Source of the DNA: Haloarcula rubripromontorii
GTDB taxonomy: Archaea > Halobacteriota > Halobacteria > Halobacteriales > Haloarculaceae
DNA: 64,000 nucleotides
Direction: 5' to 3'
Assembly (NCBI RefSeq): GCF_001280425.1
Contig: NZ_LIUF01000001.1
Span: 848,945-912,944, forward strand
A program made the translations under genes and the position numbers. This document shows positions 25,770-33,837 of the stretch, one piece after another. Numbering within the stretch: position 1 is the stretch's first letter; every line of letters starts with the position of its first letter. Under the pieces are notes generated by a model, which worked only from the letters and a program-made list of their open reading frames with translations, was not told where the DNA came from and made no database searches.

Positions 25770-27452
25770 TCACGCCGCTTCGGCGGCCGTCCGCTCCCTG
25801 GGCAGTCGAACGGTCGCCGTCGTCCCGTCGCTCGTGTCGAAGTCGAGGTCCCCCTCCAGCGTCGTTGCGGTCCAGCGGACGAGCCAGAGGCCGATGCCGC
25901 TGCCGTGATTCAGGTCCGTCTCGCGGCCCCGTTCCAGCACACCGAGTTCGTGTTCGGGGACCCCGGGACCGTTGTCGCTGACGGTCAGCACGACATCGTC
26001 GCCATCGACCGCGGCGCTGACGGTGACGGCGGCGTCCGGGACGTGCTGGAGGGCGTTCTCGACGAGGTTGGCGAGCAGAATCTCCAGCAGGGCCGACTGG
26101 GTCGTCAGCCGGAGGTCGTCGGGTATCTCCACCGCGACCTCGCCGCCGTGCTCCTCGCGGGCGGCCGCCACGACCTCGGCGGCGAGGTCGGCCAGCACGA
26201 CGGGTTCAGGGGCCGCGTCGCCGGTCCCCGCTTCGGCGAGGGTGCGGGCCTTCTCGCCGGACTCGACCAGCCGGGTGACCGACCGCTCGATGGTCGCCGC
26301 GTGGTCGGCCTGCTCGCCGTCGAGTTCCGACGCCAGCAGCTCCGCCCGGGCCTGGATGACGACGCTCTCGTTGCGGACGTTGTGCCTGAGAAAGCGGTTG
26401 AGCACCTCCAGCCGGCGCTCGCGGCGGATCTCGTCGGTGATGTCCTGAAAGACGATCGTGTATCCCAACTGGGTGCCCGACTCGTCCCGCAGCGCCGTCT
26501 GCCGGACCTTGTACTCGCGGCGTCGGCCGCCGGTCTCGGTGGAGACCCGCGACCCCCCGCCGTCGGTTTCGATGGTATCGCCCGCAAGAAAGCCGTTCAT
26601 CGGCTCCGTCAGCGCCTCGTGCTTGTCGACGGCGAACATCTCCTCGGCGGCGGGATTGAGGTTCACCACGCGGCCCTGTTTGTCGACGATGGCGACCGGC
26701 GTGGCGATGTCGTGGATGGCCGCCCGTTCGCCGGCCCGTCGGGTCGCCGGGTGGAACTCGAACATGTCGCTGCGGACGAACGCGTACAGGTCCAGTGCGA
26801 CGTGGGGGAGAAACAGCAGCGTCGTCAGGTTCACCGCCGGAACCGGTCCCACGCCGCCGGCCCACAGCAACACCGCAGCGCCGGGCGGTATCGGGCTCAG
26901 GCCGACCGCAAGCGCCTCGCGCCGGTACAGCGGGCCGTAGCTGACGACCGTATCGAACACCAGCAGCGTCCCGAAACTGACGAACAGCATCGCGACGATA
27001 ATCGTGAGCAGGCCGGCCGGCAGGACGGCGTACTCCGCCCCGGCGCTGCCGGCGGCCGGCACGACCCGGAACCCCTGCCAGACTGCGGTGTGGAGCGGGT
27101 TCGTGACGACCAGGGCCGTCCCGGCAAGCGGCACCACCGCCACGGCCCGGTACCACCAGCTCTCCAGAACGTTCGTCCGGCCGGTGTATCCCAGCGCGAA
27201 GGAGAGGAAACAGAAGCCGATCCAGATGATGCCCAGCCAGGTGACCATCTCCAGCGCGAGCCGAACGGTCGGGTCGAACACGAGCAGCGCCGCCCCGTAA
27301 GCGAAACACCAGACTGTCTGCGTAACGATGGTCGCGACGAACCACCGCGCGCCGGGCTTGTCCCAGTGCGCCCGGAGCTGTGCCAGCAGATACAGCGACC
27401 CGAGTCCCGAGGCAAACGAGCCCAGCGCCAGCCACGGGAGGTCGAGGTTCAT
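25770..27452 (-). CDS. Sensor histidine kinase with 7TM N-terminus and PAS domain
   Basis: 560-aa membrane sensor kinase. Residues 1-220 hold seven hydrophobic segments of the histidine-kinase 7TM type. A PAS domain follows (about 230-345, with TPVAIVDKQGRVVNLNPAAE), then a dimerisation/phosphoacceptor segment FLRHNVRNES with His near 356, and a HATPase with NLVENALQHV (N box), DNGPGVP (G1) and GSGIGLWLV (G2). It should autophosphorylate on His and pass phosphate to a response regulator, none of which is nearby. The start at ATG 27452 is supported by GGATAAACACGG about 26 bases upstream; longer frames run through that promoter. A transposon has inserted about 100 bases upstream. Confidence 0.92.
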   Translation of the reverse strand: MNLDLPWLALGSFASGLGSLYLLAQLRAHWDKPGARWFVATIVTQTVWCFAYGAALLVFDPTVRLALEMVTWLGIIWIGFCFLSFALGYTGRTNVLESWWYRAVAVVPLAGTALVVTNPLHTAVWQGFRVVPAAGSAGAEYAVLPAGLLTIIVAMLFVSFGTLLVFDTVVSYGPLYRREALAVGLSPIPPGAAVLLWAGGVGPVPAVNLTTLLFLPHVALDLYAFVRSDMFEFHPATRRAGERAAIHDIATPVAIVDKQGRVVNLNPAAEEMFAVDKHEALTEPMNGFLAGDTIETDGGGSRVSTETGGRRREYKVRQTALRDESGTQLGYTIVFQDITDEIRRERRLEVLNRFLRHNVRNESVVIQARAELLASELDGEQADHAATIERSVTRLVESGEKARTLAEAGTGDAAPEPVVLADLAAEVVAAAREEHGGEVAVEIPDDLRLTTQSALLEILLANLVENALQHVPDAAVTVSAAVDGDDVVLTVSDNGPGVPEHELGVLERGRETDLNHGSGIGLWLVRWTATTLEGDLDFDTSDGTTATVRLPRERTAAEAA

Positions 27453-27566
27453 GTCGGAACAAATCTGTACTCCGTGTTTATCCTTCTGGGCACAGTACAA
27501 GCATTGATAACTCCCCAGTGGCCTGCCAGACAGCCGGGCCGTGGCTATCTTAAACAGCGAGAGAAT

Positions 27567-27584
27567 CCCGCCGTTCACGGCGGG
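27567..27584. other. Left-end hairpin of the tnpB element
   Basis: Perfect 7-bp stem with a TTCA loop. Its similarity to the right-end hairpin (GCCG-TT-A-CGGC core) fits the paired subterminal hairpins recognised by IS200/IS605 transposases. Confidence 0.75.
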
Positions 27585-27678
27585 CGTGAATCGCGTCACT
27601 TGACTACGCAATCCACAGTCTACAGCAGTCCGAATACCGAACGAAAGCCATTAGTACCAAAATAACGTACAAAGAATT

Positions 27679-27822
27679 GTGCGAACTGAAATCGATATAG
27701 AGCGAGGTAGCGACCTCCATGAACGGGTGAAAGAGTACGCCCGCGATAATGGCATCCGCCATCCTCGCGCCTACGCTGAACTAATCGAGGAAGGATTAGA
27801 CGCTAGTGACAACGATAGCTAA
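27679..27822 (+). CDS. Small RHH-like protein coupled to tnpB
   Basis: 47-aa protein, GTG start. It reads VRTEIDIERGSDLHERVKEY then an ARDNGIRHPRAYAELIEEGL helix and a polar end. The pattern of one short strand followed by two helices suggests a ribbon-helix-helix (CopG/Arc-like) DNA-binding fold, though this is only a resemblance. It overlaps the tnpB start by 17 bases in another frame, so translation of the two is probably coupled. From memory, similar small frames precede tnpB in other haloarchaeal elements; I know of no assigned function. Confidence 0.75.
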   Translation: MRTEIDIERGSDLHERVKEYARDNGIRHPRAYAELIEEGLDASDNDS

Positions 27823-29062
27823 GACTCTTCAAGCGACGTTCGCCGCACCGACAGCCCACAAGCAGTCGAAACTCAACGACCTGCTCGACACGTACCGTGA
27901 CGGGCTGCAAGAGGCGTTCGACTCCAGAGCGAGTACCATGTCGGCGGTGAGCGACATCGTGACGCCCTACGACCTGCCGTATCAGGCCAAAGCAGCACTC
28001 TGCAACTACGTCCCAAAACTCCGTGAGACGTACAACGCGCGGGATTTGGGCGACGAACACCCAATACGGCTCACGAATCAGGCTGCGACGTTCGACCACT
28101 CCGAAGACCGCGACTACGAGTTTACGTGGTGGGTTCCGCGCCCCGGTCGGGGGACAAACTTCTGGATACCGCTTCGTATTAATCCCGAACAGGAAGACCT
28201 CTGGCACGACCTCGTATCGGAGGACGCAAAGGCAGGTGAGATACGGCTTCAGAAGCACCGAAAGAACTGGGTACTGCACGTCACCGTCGAGTACCCGGTC
28301 AAAGAACCAGAGACAGACGATGACGCCACACACATCGGCTTAGACATCGGAGAAACCGCCCTCATCACGGGCTGTGCCCTCAAGGATGGTTCTCCGACTG
28401 ACCCGTTCGTGTGTAGCGGAAGCAGAGCGAAGCATCTCCGCAAAGAGATGCACACGACCCTGAAACGACTCCAAGACCGTGAGGCATCCGAATGGCGCAT
28501 CGAAGACCGCTTCTCGCACTACCAAAACGCGCTTACCGACATCGTGGAGAAAGCGTCTCGACAGGTCGTCGAGTACGCTAAACAGTTCGAGAATCCGGTG
28601 TTGGTGATGGAGGACTTGACGGACATCCGTGAGCGTCTCGACTACGGGAAGTACATGAACCGTCGCCTTCACTCGTGGGCGTTCGCCCGACTTCAAGGGC
28701 GCATCGAGGACAAGGCGACGGAAGCAGGAATCCCGGTCGAGTACGTGAATCCAGCATACACGTCTCAAACGTGCCACTCGTGCCACCGTATCGGTCGGCG
28801 GGACTCGCAGGCCGAGTTCCGGTGTCCGAACGACGACTGCCACGTTTCGACGTTTCAGGCTGACATCAACGCTTCCGCGAATATCGCACGACGGGTTGAC
28901 CCGTGGGGAGAGAGCGTCCCGCTTGACAAGGCGGAACGCGATGACTCGCCTCAGGATGGGAGCGGTTGTGACACCGCCACGACTCACCGCGAGGAGAGCG
29001 TACCAACGCAGATGACGCTCACGGACTACGAAGAGTCAGAACCCTCTGCCAGCGACGACTGA
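27806..29062 (+). CDS. tnpB: TnpB RNA-guided nuclease (transposon-encoded)
   Basis: 418-aa protein, ancestor-type relative of Cas12. The RuvC-like catalytic residues are intact: D180 in HIGLDIGE, E269 in VLVMEDLTD and D353 in ADINASANIARR. A zinc finger is inserted before the last one (CHSC at 323-326, then CPNDDC). The N-terminal region with FTWWVPRPGRG and HVTVEYPV matches the OrfB domain. TnpB uses an RNA transcribed from the element's right end to cut DNA at the donor site and promote element retention. The GTG start lies inside the upstream small gene. About 50 acidic residues at the C-terminus look disordered. No frameshift or stop, so it may be active. Confidence 0.95.
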   Translation: MTTIAKTLQATFAAPTAHKQSKLNDLLDTYRDGLQEAFDSRASTMSAVSDIVTPYDLPYQAKAALCNYVPKLRETYNARDLGDEHPIRLTNQAATFDHSEDRDYEFTWWVPRPGRGTNFWIPLRINPEQEDLWHDLVSEDAKAGEIRLQKHRKNWVLHVTVEYPVKEPETDDDATHIGLDIGETALITGCALKDGSPTDPFVCSGSRAKHLRKEMHTTLKRLQDREASEWRIEDRFSHYQNALTDIVEKASRQVVEYAKQFENPVLVMEDLTDIRERLDYGKYMNRRLHSWAFARLQGRIEDKATEAGIPVEYVNPAYTSQTCHSCHRIGRRDSQAEFRCPNDDCHVSTFQADINASANIARRVDPWGESVPLDKAERDDSPQDGSGCDTATTHREESVPTQMTLTDYEESEPSASDD

Positions 29063-29112
29063 CTGGTATTCCCCATGCGTGGGAAGCCTCGCCGTTTACG
29101 GCGAGGAGGATG
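29000..29112 (+). ncRNA. Putative omega RNA (right-end guide RNA scaffold) of the tnpB element
   Basis: In this family the guide RNA covers the 3' end of tnpB and the right end, and its last 15-20 bases come from flanking DNA. Here two hairpins follow the tnpB stop: CCCA-tgcg-TGGG at 29072-29083 and CCTCGCCG-TTTA-CGGCGAGG at 29087-29106. A guide would then start near 29112. The extent is inferred from the family; no transcript evidence is available. Confidence 0.5.
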
Positions 29113-29158
29113 TCACTGAAGCCGACGCCGTTTTGTCACCCCTTTCCGTAGCATAGCT

Positions 29159-29506
29159 GTGACCGGAGTCGAGGAGTGGGTGGCCGACCTCGAAGCCGCC
29201 GGGGAGCTGACCCCCGATGCAGTGTCGGCTATCGTCAGCGTTCACGGCGACCGCGGCCACCAGGCCATCGAGGCCGTCGGCGAGAGCCGGGTCAAGCAGT
29301 ACCGCGATTTTACCGTCGTTGTGGGCCATGATGACGAGTATATCGTTGAAGACGGCGGCTGTACCTGCGCCGACAGCGAGTACAATCTCGACGCTGACGA
29401 CCCCGACCAGCTCTGCTGGCACGCTATCGCCGTCCGCGTCGCCGAGGCCATCGACGCCGTCGACGACCACGATATGTGGTACTCGGAGGTCCGCGAGTTT
29501 CTGTAG
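29159..29506 (+). CDS. SWIM zinc-finger protein
   Basis: 115-aa protein with a SWIM motif, Cys-x-Cys ... Cys-x-His: CTCADSEYNLDADDPDQLCWH (about residues 70-90, first three and last three residues being the ligands). SWIM domains bind DNA or proteins and occur in recombination and ubiquitin-related factors. The first 50 residues have a helix pattern with VHGDRGHQAIEAVGESRVKQ. The GTG start is supported by a TATA-like CGTTTTGTC near 29128. It lies just downstream of the tnpB element. The role is unknown. Confidence 0.85.
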   Translation: MTGVEEWVADLEAAGELTPDAVSAIVSVHGDRGHQAIEAVGESRVKQYRDFTVVVGHDDEYIVEDGGCTCADSEYNLDADDPDQLCWHAIAVRVAEAIDAVDDHDMWYSEVREFL

Positions 29507-29527
29507 ACCCACCTTTTTCCCGCTCGG

Positions 29528-29627
29528 GTGAGCGCGGAGCGCTCACCGCTCGCGGCAAAAACGTGGGCGAAAAAGGCCGGACTCGCCGCCGAGCGGCGAG
29601 TCCGGGGAAACCGCGCCTCCGGCGCGG
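29528..29627. repeat. Structured intergenic element C: three perfect hairpins with three-base loops
   Basis: Hairpin 1: GTGAGCGC-gga-GCGCTCAC (29528-29546). Hairpin 2: a 13-bp perfect stem with loop CGA (29577-29605). Hairpin 3: CCGCGCC-tcc-GGCGCGG (29611-29627). Between hairpins 1 and 2 is an A-rich linker CGGCAAAAACGTGGGCGAAA ending in AAGG. It lies between two convergent genes (SWIM and ADC-like) and may terminate both, but three near-ideal stems are more than a terminator needs. Confidence 0.75.
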
Positions 29628-29678
29628 TATGCTGGGACTGCCACCGCTCCGCTACTGTGACTGCACTTTACCGCCCCG

Positions 29679-30416
29679 CTACCGCTCCACCGGCCGGCCA
29701 GCGCCGTAGGCAATCCGCCCGTCCAGTGAGAACCGGAGCACCGAGCGGGAGCCGAGGTCGAGCGCGCGGAGCGTGTCGGCCCGCTCGTGGTCGTCGGGGT
29801 CCACGGTGACGCGACCGCTCAGCGGTGCGACCCCCAGTTTCCCCTGGAACTCGACCGGCGTCCGTTCGAGCCGTCCCTCTCGAACCGCATAGCTCCCTAT
29901 CCGCTCCCGGCGCTCCCAGGCTCGGGGCCAGTCGATGCTGACCGTCGCCACGCGGTCGCCGTCCTCGACGACCGTCGTCTCGCGCCGGGTCGCGTCGTCG
30001 CGGTGGGTGATGTCCGCGACCGTCTTCGGGTAGCCCCAGATTTCGTCGCCGAGGGCGCGCGCGGGCTCGGTCGTTACCGGGAGCGACCAGACGTAGGCCC
30101 CGGCCGCGCGGGTCAGCAAGGGAAGCAGCGGCGGCCGCCGCCGCCCGTCCGGCGTCACCACAATCGCCACCGCGAACTCGTCGTAGGGGGCCATCGCGTC
30201 GTCGCCGATGCGGTGGTACTCGACACAGAGGAGCACGACTGCCGCCCGCCGCGCCGTCGTACGGACCGGCGTCAGCCCCTCGGGCAACAGCGACTCGGCG
30301 ACGCTGTACTGGGCCGGGAGTACCGCGCCGGCGACTGTTGCTTCGGTGACTAGCGGGAGCCTCACCTCGTGGCCCGTCGACAGGCGAACCCGGTCGCCGT
30401 CGGTCAGTCGGGTCAC
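29679..30416 (-). CDS. Acetoacetate decarboxylase family protein
   Basis: 245-aa protein of the ADC-like fold. The segment LGDEIWGYPKTVADI (about residues 120-134) matches the family's active-site region with its Schiff-base lysine. The true substrate is unknown, and many members are not acetoacetate decarboxylases. The GTG start at 30416 overlaps the stop of the upstream SDR gene (GTGA), so it is the last gene of a hisH-SDR-ADC operon. A related pairing of SDR and ADC-like enzymes suggests a small metabolic pathway on keto compounds. Confidence 0.85.
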   Translation of the reverse strand: MTRLTDGDRVRLSTGHEVRLPLVTEATVAGAVLPAQYSVAESLLPEGLTPVRTTARRAAVVLLCVEYHRIGDDAMAPYDEFAVAIVVTPDGRRRPPLLPLLTRAAGAYVWSLPVTTEPARALGDEIWGYPKTVADITHRDDATRRETTVVEDGDRVATVSIDWPRAWERRERIGSYAVREGRLERTPVEFQGKLGVAPLSGRVTVDPDDHERADTLRALDLGSRSVLRFSLDGRIAYGAGRPVER

Positions 30417-31258
30417 AGCCACCGCCCCAGAAACGCGCTCGCTCGACCGAACCCGCGGTGAATCGGGTCTTGTAGTCGCGCTGGAAGCCAGTGGGTCCAG
30501 CGGACGAACGTGGCGAAGGCTCCGACGGGGTAGCGGGCCTTCGGCTGGTCGGCGGTCGCTGCGGCCAGCACCGTTTCGGCGACGGTCTCCGGCGTCGTCG
30601 CCAGCGGCCCGCCGGTGAGTACCCAGCCGTCCTCCAGCGCGTCGTAGGTCCGGTCGTAGGTCGGCGTCCGGTCCGCCTCGCTCAGACTCCCCAGCGCGCC
30701 CGCGGCGAAGCCGGTCTCGACCCACGCCGGTTCGACGAGCGAGACGTGGATATCGTCCGCTCCGGCGACCTCTATCCGTAGCGCGTCGGTCAGCGACTCG
30801 ACGGCGGCCTTCCCGGCCGAATACGCGCCGAGTCCCGGTGATGCGGTGTGGCCCAGCACGCTAGAGACGGTGACGATGCGCCCGCCGTGTTTGCGCATCT
30901 CGGGTAGCACTGCCTGTGCGAGCCGGTGTGGGCCGTGGACCAGCACGTCGAACTGCTCGCGAACGTCGTCGCTGGCAATGTCCTCGACCGGGCCGGCGAC
31001 CCCGTACCCGGCGTTGTTCACCAGACAGTCGAGTCGGCCGGTCTCCGTGATGATTTGGCCAACAACAGTCGATATTTGTCCGCTATCTGTCACGTCGAGT
31101 TCGAGACAGCGACAGCGCTCACGGATATCTGCCGGAAACTCGCTTTCGATGTCTGTCGCGTAGACCGTCCAGCCGTCGTCGGCGAAGGCCCGCGCCGTCG
31201 CCGCCCCGATACCCGACGCTGCGCCGGTGAGCAGCACGACAGCCTTTCCTGTAGACAT
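30413..31258 (-). CDS. Short-chain dehydrogenase/reductase
   Basis: 281-aa NAD(P)-dependent oxidoreductase. The classical SDR signatures are the dinucleotide loop TGAASGIG (residues 11-18), NNAGYGVAG (about 87), catalytic Ser in VTVSSVLGH (about 137) and YSAGKAAVE (Tyr-x3-Lys, about 151). It starts 23 bases after the hisH stop without a separate TATA-like box, and its end overlaps the ADC-like gene. The substrate is not predictable. Confidence 0.94.
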   Translation of the reverse strand: MSTGKAVVLLTGAASGIGAATARAFADDGWTVYATDIESEFPADIRERCRCLELDVTDSGQISTVVGQIITETGRLDCLVNNAGYGVAGPVEDIASDDVREQFDVLVHGPHRLAQAVLPEMRKHGGRIVTVSSVLGHTASPGLGAYSAGKAAVESLTDALRIEVAGADDIHVSLVEPAWVETGFAAGALGSLSEADRTPTYDRTYDALEDGWVLTGGPLATTPETVAETVLAAATADQPKARYPVGAFATFVRWTHWLPARLQDPIHRGFGRASAFLGRWL

Positions 31259-31281
31259 GCGAAGAAATCGACTTCCCGGAC

Positions 31282-31929
31282 TCAGTGGTCGAGACAGTAG
31301 TCGACGTAGTTTCGGAGGATGCGCAGCCCCGTCTCGCCAGACTTCTCCGGGTGGAACTGCGTCCCGAAGACGTTGCCGGCGTCGTTGGCGACAATCGAGG
31401 CGAAGTCCGTCCCGTAGTCCGTCGTCGCCACCGTCGCGCCCTCGTCGTCGGGGACGGCGTAGTAGGAGTGGACGAAGTAGGCGTGTTCGCCGTCGACCCC
31501 CTCGACGAGCGGGTGGTCCCGCGTCACGTCGAGTTCGTTCCAGCCCATGTGTGGCACGGTCTGGTCGCGGCTAAACCGGACGTTTTTCCCCGGAATGAGG
31601 TCGAGTCCCTCGGCGTCGCCCTGCCCTTCGTGGTCTGCCTCCTCGCTCGTCGTCAGGAGCATCTGCATCCCGAGACAGATTCCGAACAGGGGCTTGCCGG
31701 CCTCGGCCTGTTCGACCAGCGCCTCGCGGAACGGGCCGGCGTTGTCCATCCCTTCGGAGAAGGCCCCGACGCCGGGCAGGACGATGCCGTCGGCCGCGTC
31801 GAACTCCGCTGGGTCCTCCGAGAGGGTCACGTCCGCGCCGGCGCGTTCGAGGCCGCGCGTGACGCTCCGGAGGTTCCCCAGCCCGTAATCGACGACGACC
31901 ACGTCCGCGGTCGTCTGTCTGACACTCAT
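31282..31929 (-). CDS. hisH: Imidazole glycerol phosphate synthase, glutaminase subunit
   Basis: 215-aa class I glutamine amidotransferase that supplies ammonia to HisF in histidine biosynthesis. It has the nucleophile motif GICLGMQ (Cys near residue 86) and the His-Glu pair in FGTQFHPEKSGETG. The ATG 31929 was chosen because the longer frame crosses a TATA-like CACTTAGCC (about 31950). hisF is not adjacent; hisG lies 30 kb away in this window, so the pathway is scattered as in other haloarchaea. Confidence 0.96.
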   Translation of the reverse strand: MSVRQTTADVVVVDYGLGNLRSVTRGLERAGADVTLSEDPAEFDAADGIVLPGVGAFSEGMDNAGPFREALVEQAEAGKPLFGICLGMQMLLTTSEEADHEGQGDAEGLDLIPGKNVRFSRDQTVPHMGWNELDVTRDHPLVEGVDGEHAYFVHSYYAVPDDEGATVATTDYGTDFASIVANDAGNVFGTQFHPEKSGETGLRILRNYVDYCLDH

Positions 31930-32100
31930 ACGTTGCCGTAGGCGAACAGGGGCTAAGTGACTTCCTGTTCGAACAAGCTTTCGGCACACCCACTGTCCGG
32001 TGGATGGTGCTGCTGCCAGTCAGACACTCGGGCCCGACGAGACTATCAACTATGAAAATAAGGTCGCCCAGTTTTATTCACCTACTGCATACGGCCGTTG

Positions 32101-32466
32101 ATGGTTGATCTTACAGATGTGCTGTACGTCGACGGAAACGTTCTCATCGCTGAATTCCCCGAAGGGATGGAGATGACGGACGAGACGTTCGCGAAAGTCA
32201 ATGAACGGTTCGAAGAACTCGCCTCGCAACCGGCAGTCGATACGCATATCTCGAACCTTCAGATGGAAGCCTCGCTGAACGACGACGTGTTCACACGGGC
32301 ACAAGAGGCGGCCGAAGCAGGCAAGCAGTTTGGCATCACAGACTGGATCATTGTCTCCGGGGGGATCAAGAAGATGGCACTCAAGAGCAAGGTCGGCGAG
32401 ATTTCGGGTGTCGACATTTCGCTGGTCGACACGAAAGCAGAGGCGATGGAACTGGTGACGGCGTAG
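32101..32466 (+). CDS. Conserved protein of unknown function, possibly STAS-like
   Basis: 121-aa soluble protein. The alternation of strands and helices (VLYVDGNVLIAEFP, DETFAKVNERFEELAS, then ITDWIIVSGGIKKMAL and VDISLVDTKAEAMEL) resembles a STAS/SpoIIAA-like fold, but no diagnostic motif is present. Leaderless ATG 32101, with TTTTAT at 32072-32077. A monocistronic unit. Confidence 0.75.
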   Translation: MVDLTDVLYVDGNVLIAEFPEGMEMTDETFAKVNERFEELASQPAVDTHISNLQMEASLNDDVFTRAQEAAEAGKQFGITDWIIVSGGIKKMALKSKVGEISGVDISLVDTKAEAMELVTA

Positions 32467-32494
32467 TCCGTCTGCCGGACACGTCTGGGAACAG

Positions 32495-33082
32495 TTAAAA
32501 TTCGCCGAGCCGTGACTGTCCGCTTTGCGCGTCAGTGAACTCCGCGGCGGTCGAAAGCGCCGCCTCGAACGTCTCCGTCTGGCTCGGGTCGTACAGCGTC
32601 GCCGCCGGGTGGACGGAGACGAGGACGCGTCGTGGCTGACCGGCAATAGCCACGTCGAACACGTCGCCCGCTTCGCCGGTGACGGCCACGTCGCGCTCCA
32701 GCAGGTGTTCGGCCGGGACTTTCCCGAGCGTGACCACGACCTCCGGGTCGACGCGGTCGATTTCCGTCTTCAGGTACTCCCGGCAGTTCGCCAGTTCGCC
32801 CGTCCGGGGGTCGCGGTTGTCCGGCGGGCGACACCGCACGCAGTTCGTGATGCGAACGTCGTCACGGTCGAGGCCGGCATCGCGTAGCCCATCGTCGAGC
32901 ACGTCGCCGCTGCGACCGACGAACGGCTCGCCCTGTTCGTCCTCGTTCGCGCCGGGAGCCTCCCCGACGAACAACAGATCCGCATCCGCGGGGCCGACGC
33001 CGTTGACGATGCGCGAGCGCGAGTGACAGAGGTCATCACAGCGCTCACAGCCGACGACGTCGAGGCCGTCCATCTGCTCCAT
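32495..33082 (-). CDS. Uracil-DNA glycosylase, family 4-like
   Basis: 195-aa base-excision repair enzyme that removes uracil arising by cytosine deamination. Four iron-sulphur cysteines are expected; CERCDDLC near residues 12-19 and CVRCRPP near 82 are visible. The catalytic GEAPGANEDEQGEPFVG motif (about 40-56) and the C-terminal HPAATLYDP complete the family 4 signature. Translation may start at Met4 instead of Met1. It is followed by nothing coupled. Confidence 0.92.
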   Translation of the reverse strand: MEQMDGLDVVGCERCDDLCHSRSRIVNGVGPADADLLFVGEAPGANEDEQGEPFVGRSGDVLDDGLRDAGLDRDDVRITNCVRCRPPDNRDPRTGELANCREYLKTEIDRVDPEVVVTLGKVPAEHLLERDVAVTGEAGDVFDVAIAGQPRRVLVSVHPAATLYDPSQTETFEAALSTAAEFTDAQSGQSRLGEF

Positions 33083-33171
33083 GCCCCGTCGTTTGCGCTG
33101 GGGGCTCTCAAACGCAGCGGTCTGCCGGGCGGTCGACGACCGAGACCGCCGGCAGAAAGCGCTGACAGCAA

Positions 33172-33615
33172 CTACCGTTTCACACCCGTTGCTTCGATCT
33201 GTACCGCCGCGTCGTTCGGCAGGCGTGAAACGCCGACGACGGTCCGTGACGGTCGCTGCCCGTCGAAGAACGCCGCATATGCTTGCTTGACCGCAGTCAG
33301 CTGGTCCATCTCCGTGAGATACACCGTCGTCTGCATCAGGTCACGCGGTTCGAGACCGGATTCGGCAGCCATCGCACGAATCTGGTCGAGCGCGGCGAGC
33401 GTCTGTGCCTGCACATCGCCGCTGCGAATTGTCTCCGTATCGGGGAACTGTCCGTCAAAGAACACGAGCTGGCTGTCCTGCTGGCGCGTGCCGTACACGC
33501 TGTGTTCTGTCGGCTGGTCGCCCTCGTAGCGGGTCACGCTACTGTTGATGTTCGTCTGTTCATTCGTTTCTGCGGGCTCTACAGCCGTCCTCGCCTGTGT
33601 TTTGCTTTCTGCCAT
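33172..33615 (-). CDS. RidA/YjgF-family protein
   Basis: 147-aa protein; family members are trimeric enamine/imine deaminases. The C-terminal SRTVVGVSRLPNDAAVQIEATG carries the Arg and Glu used by RidA, and QTLAALDQIRAMAAESGL is the typical middle helix. It has a 40-residue polar N-terminal extension (Thr, Ala, Glu, Asn) absent from bacterial RidA, probably disordered. The ATG 33615 is preferred because upstream sequence is AT-rich promoter-like DNA. Confidence 0.88.
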   Translation of the reverse strand: MAESKTQARTAVEPAETNEQTNINSSVTRYEGDQPTEHSVYGTRQQDSQLVFFDGQFPDTETIRSGDVQAQTLAALDQIRAMAAESGLEPRDLMQTTVYLTEMDQLTAVKQAYAAFFDGQRPSRTVVGVSRLPNDAAVQIEATGVKR

Positions 33616-33837
33616 CGTGTTTCTACATACACGGTGTCGGACAATCAGCCTATCTTTAGCTATTACTAAAACCTCCACAGAATAAAATACAGACACCTGC
33701 AGACCTCCCCTTGTCCGCTGTGTTATACTTAGCAATAGATAAGACTCTGTCGTGGTAACTGATATGAAGCCGCCCTATGCCATCGTCTCGGCGGCCGGTG
33801 TCACATCGTCTCCGGTCGGGCGGTACTGCTATTCCGG

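Larger units (their letters stand above)
27550..29112 (+). mobile_element. tnpB-only IS200/IS605-type (IS1341-like) element
   Basis: Mobile element carrying tnpB and a short overlapping gene but no Y1 transposase tnpA, so it would move only with help in trans. There are no terminal inverted repeats or target duplication, as expected for this family. Instead each end holds a subterminal hairpin: left CCCGCCG-TTCA-CGGCGGG at 27567-27584, right CCTCGCCG-TTTA-CGGCGAGG at 29087-29106. Exact boundaries are estimated from these hairpins to within about 15 bases. It sits between the sensor kinase promoter and the SWIM-protein promoter without breaking either gene. Confidence 0.85.

Noticed and set aside
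25593-27665. 690-codon plus-strand open frame
   Set aside because: It lies opposite the sensor kinase gene, whose motifs are complete. Its protein is rich in Arg, Gln and Pro, as expected of the antisense of an acidic halophile gene.
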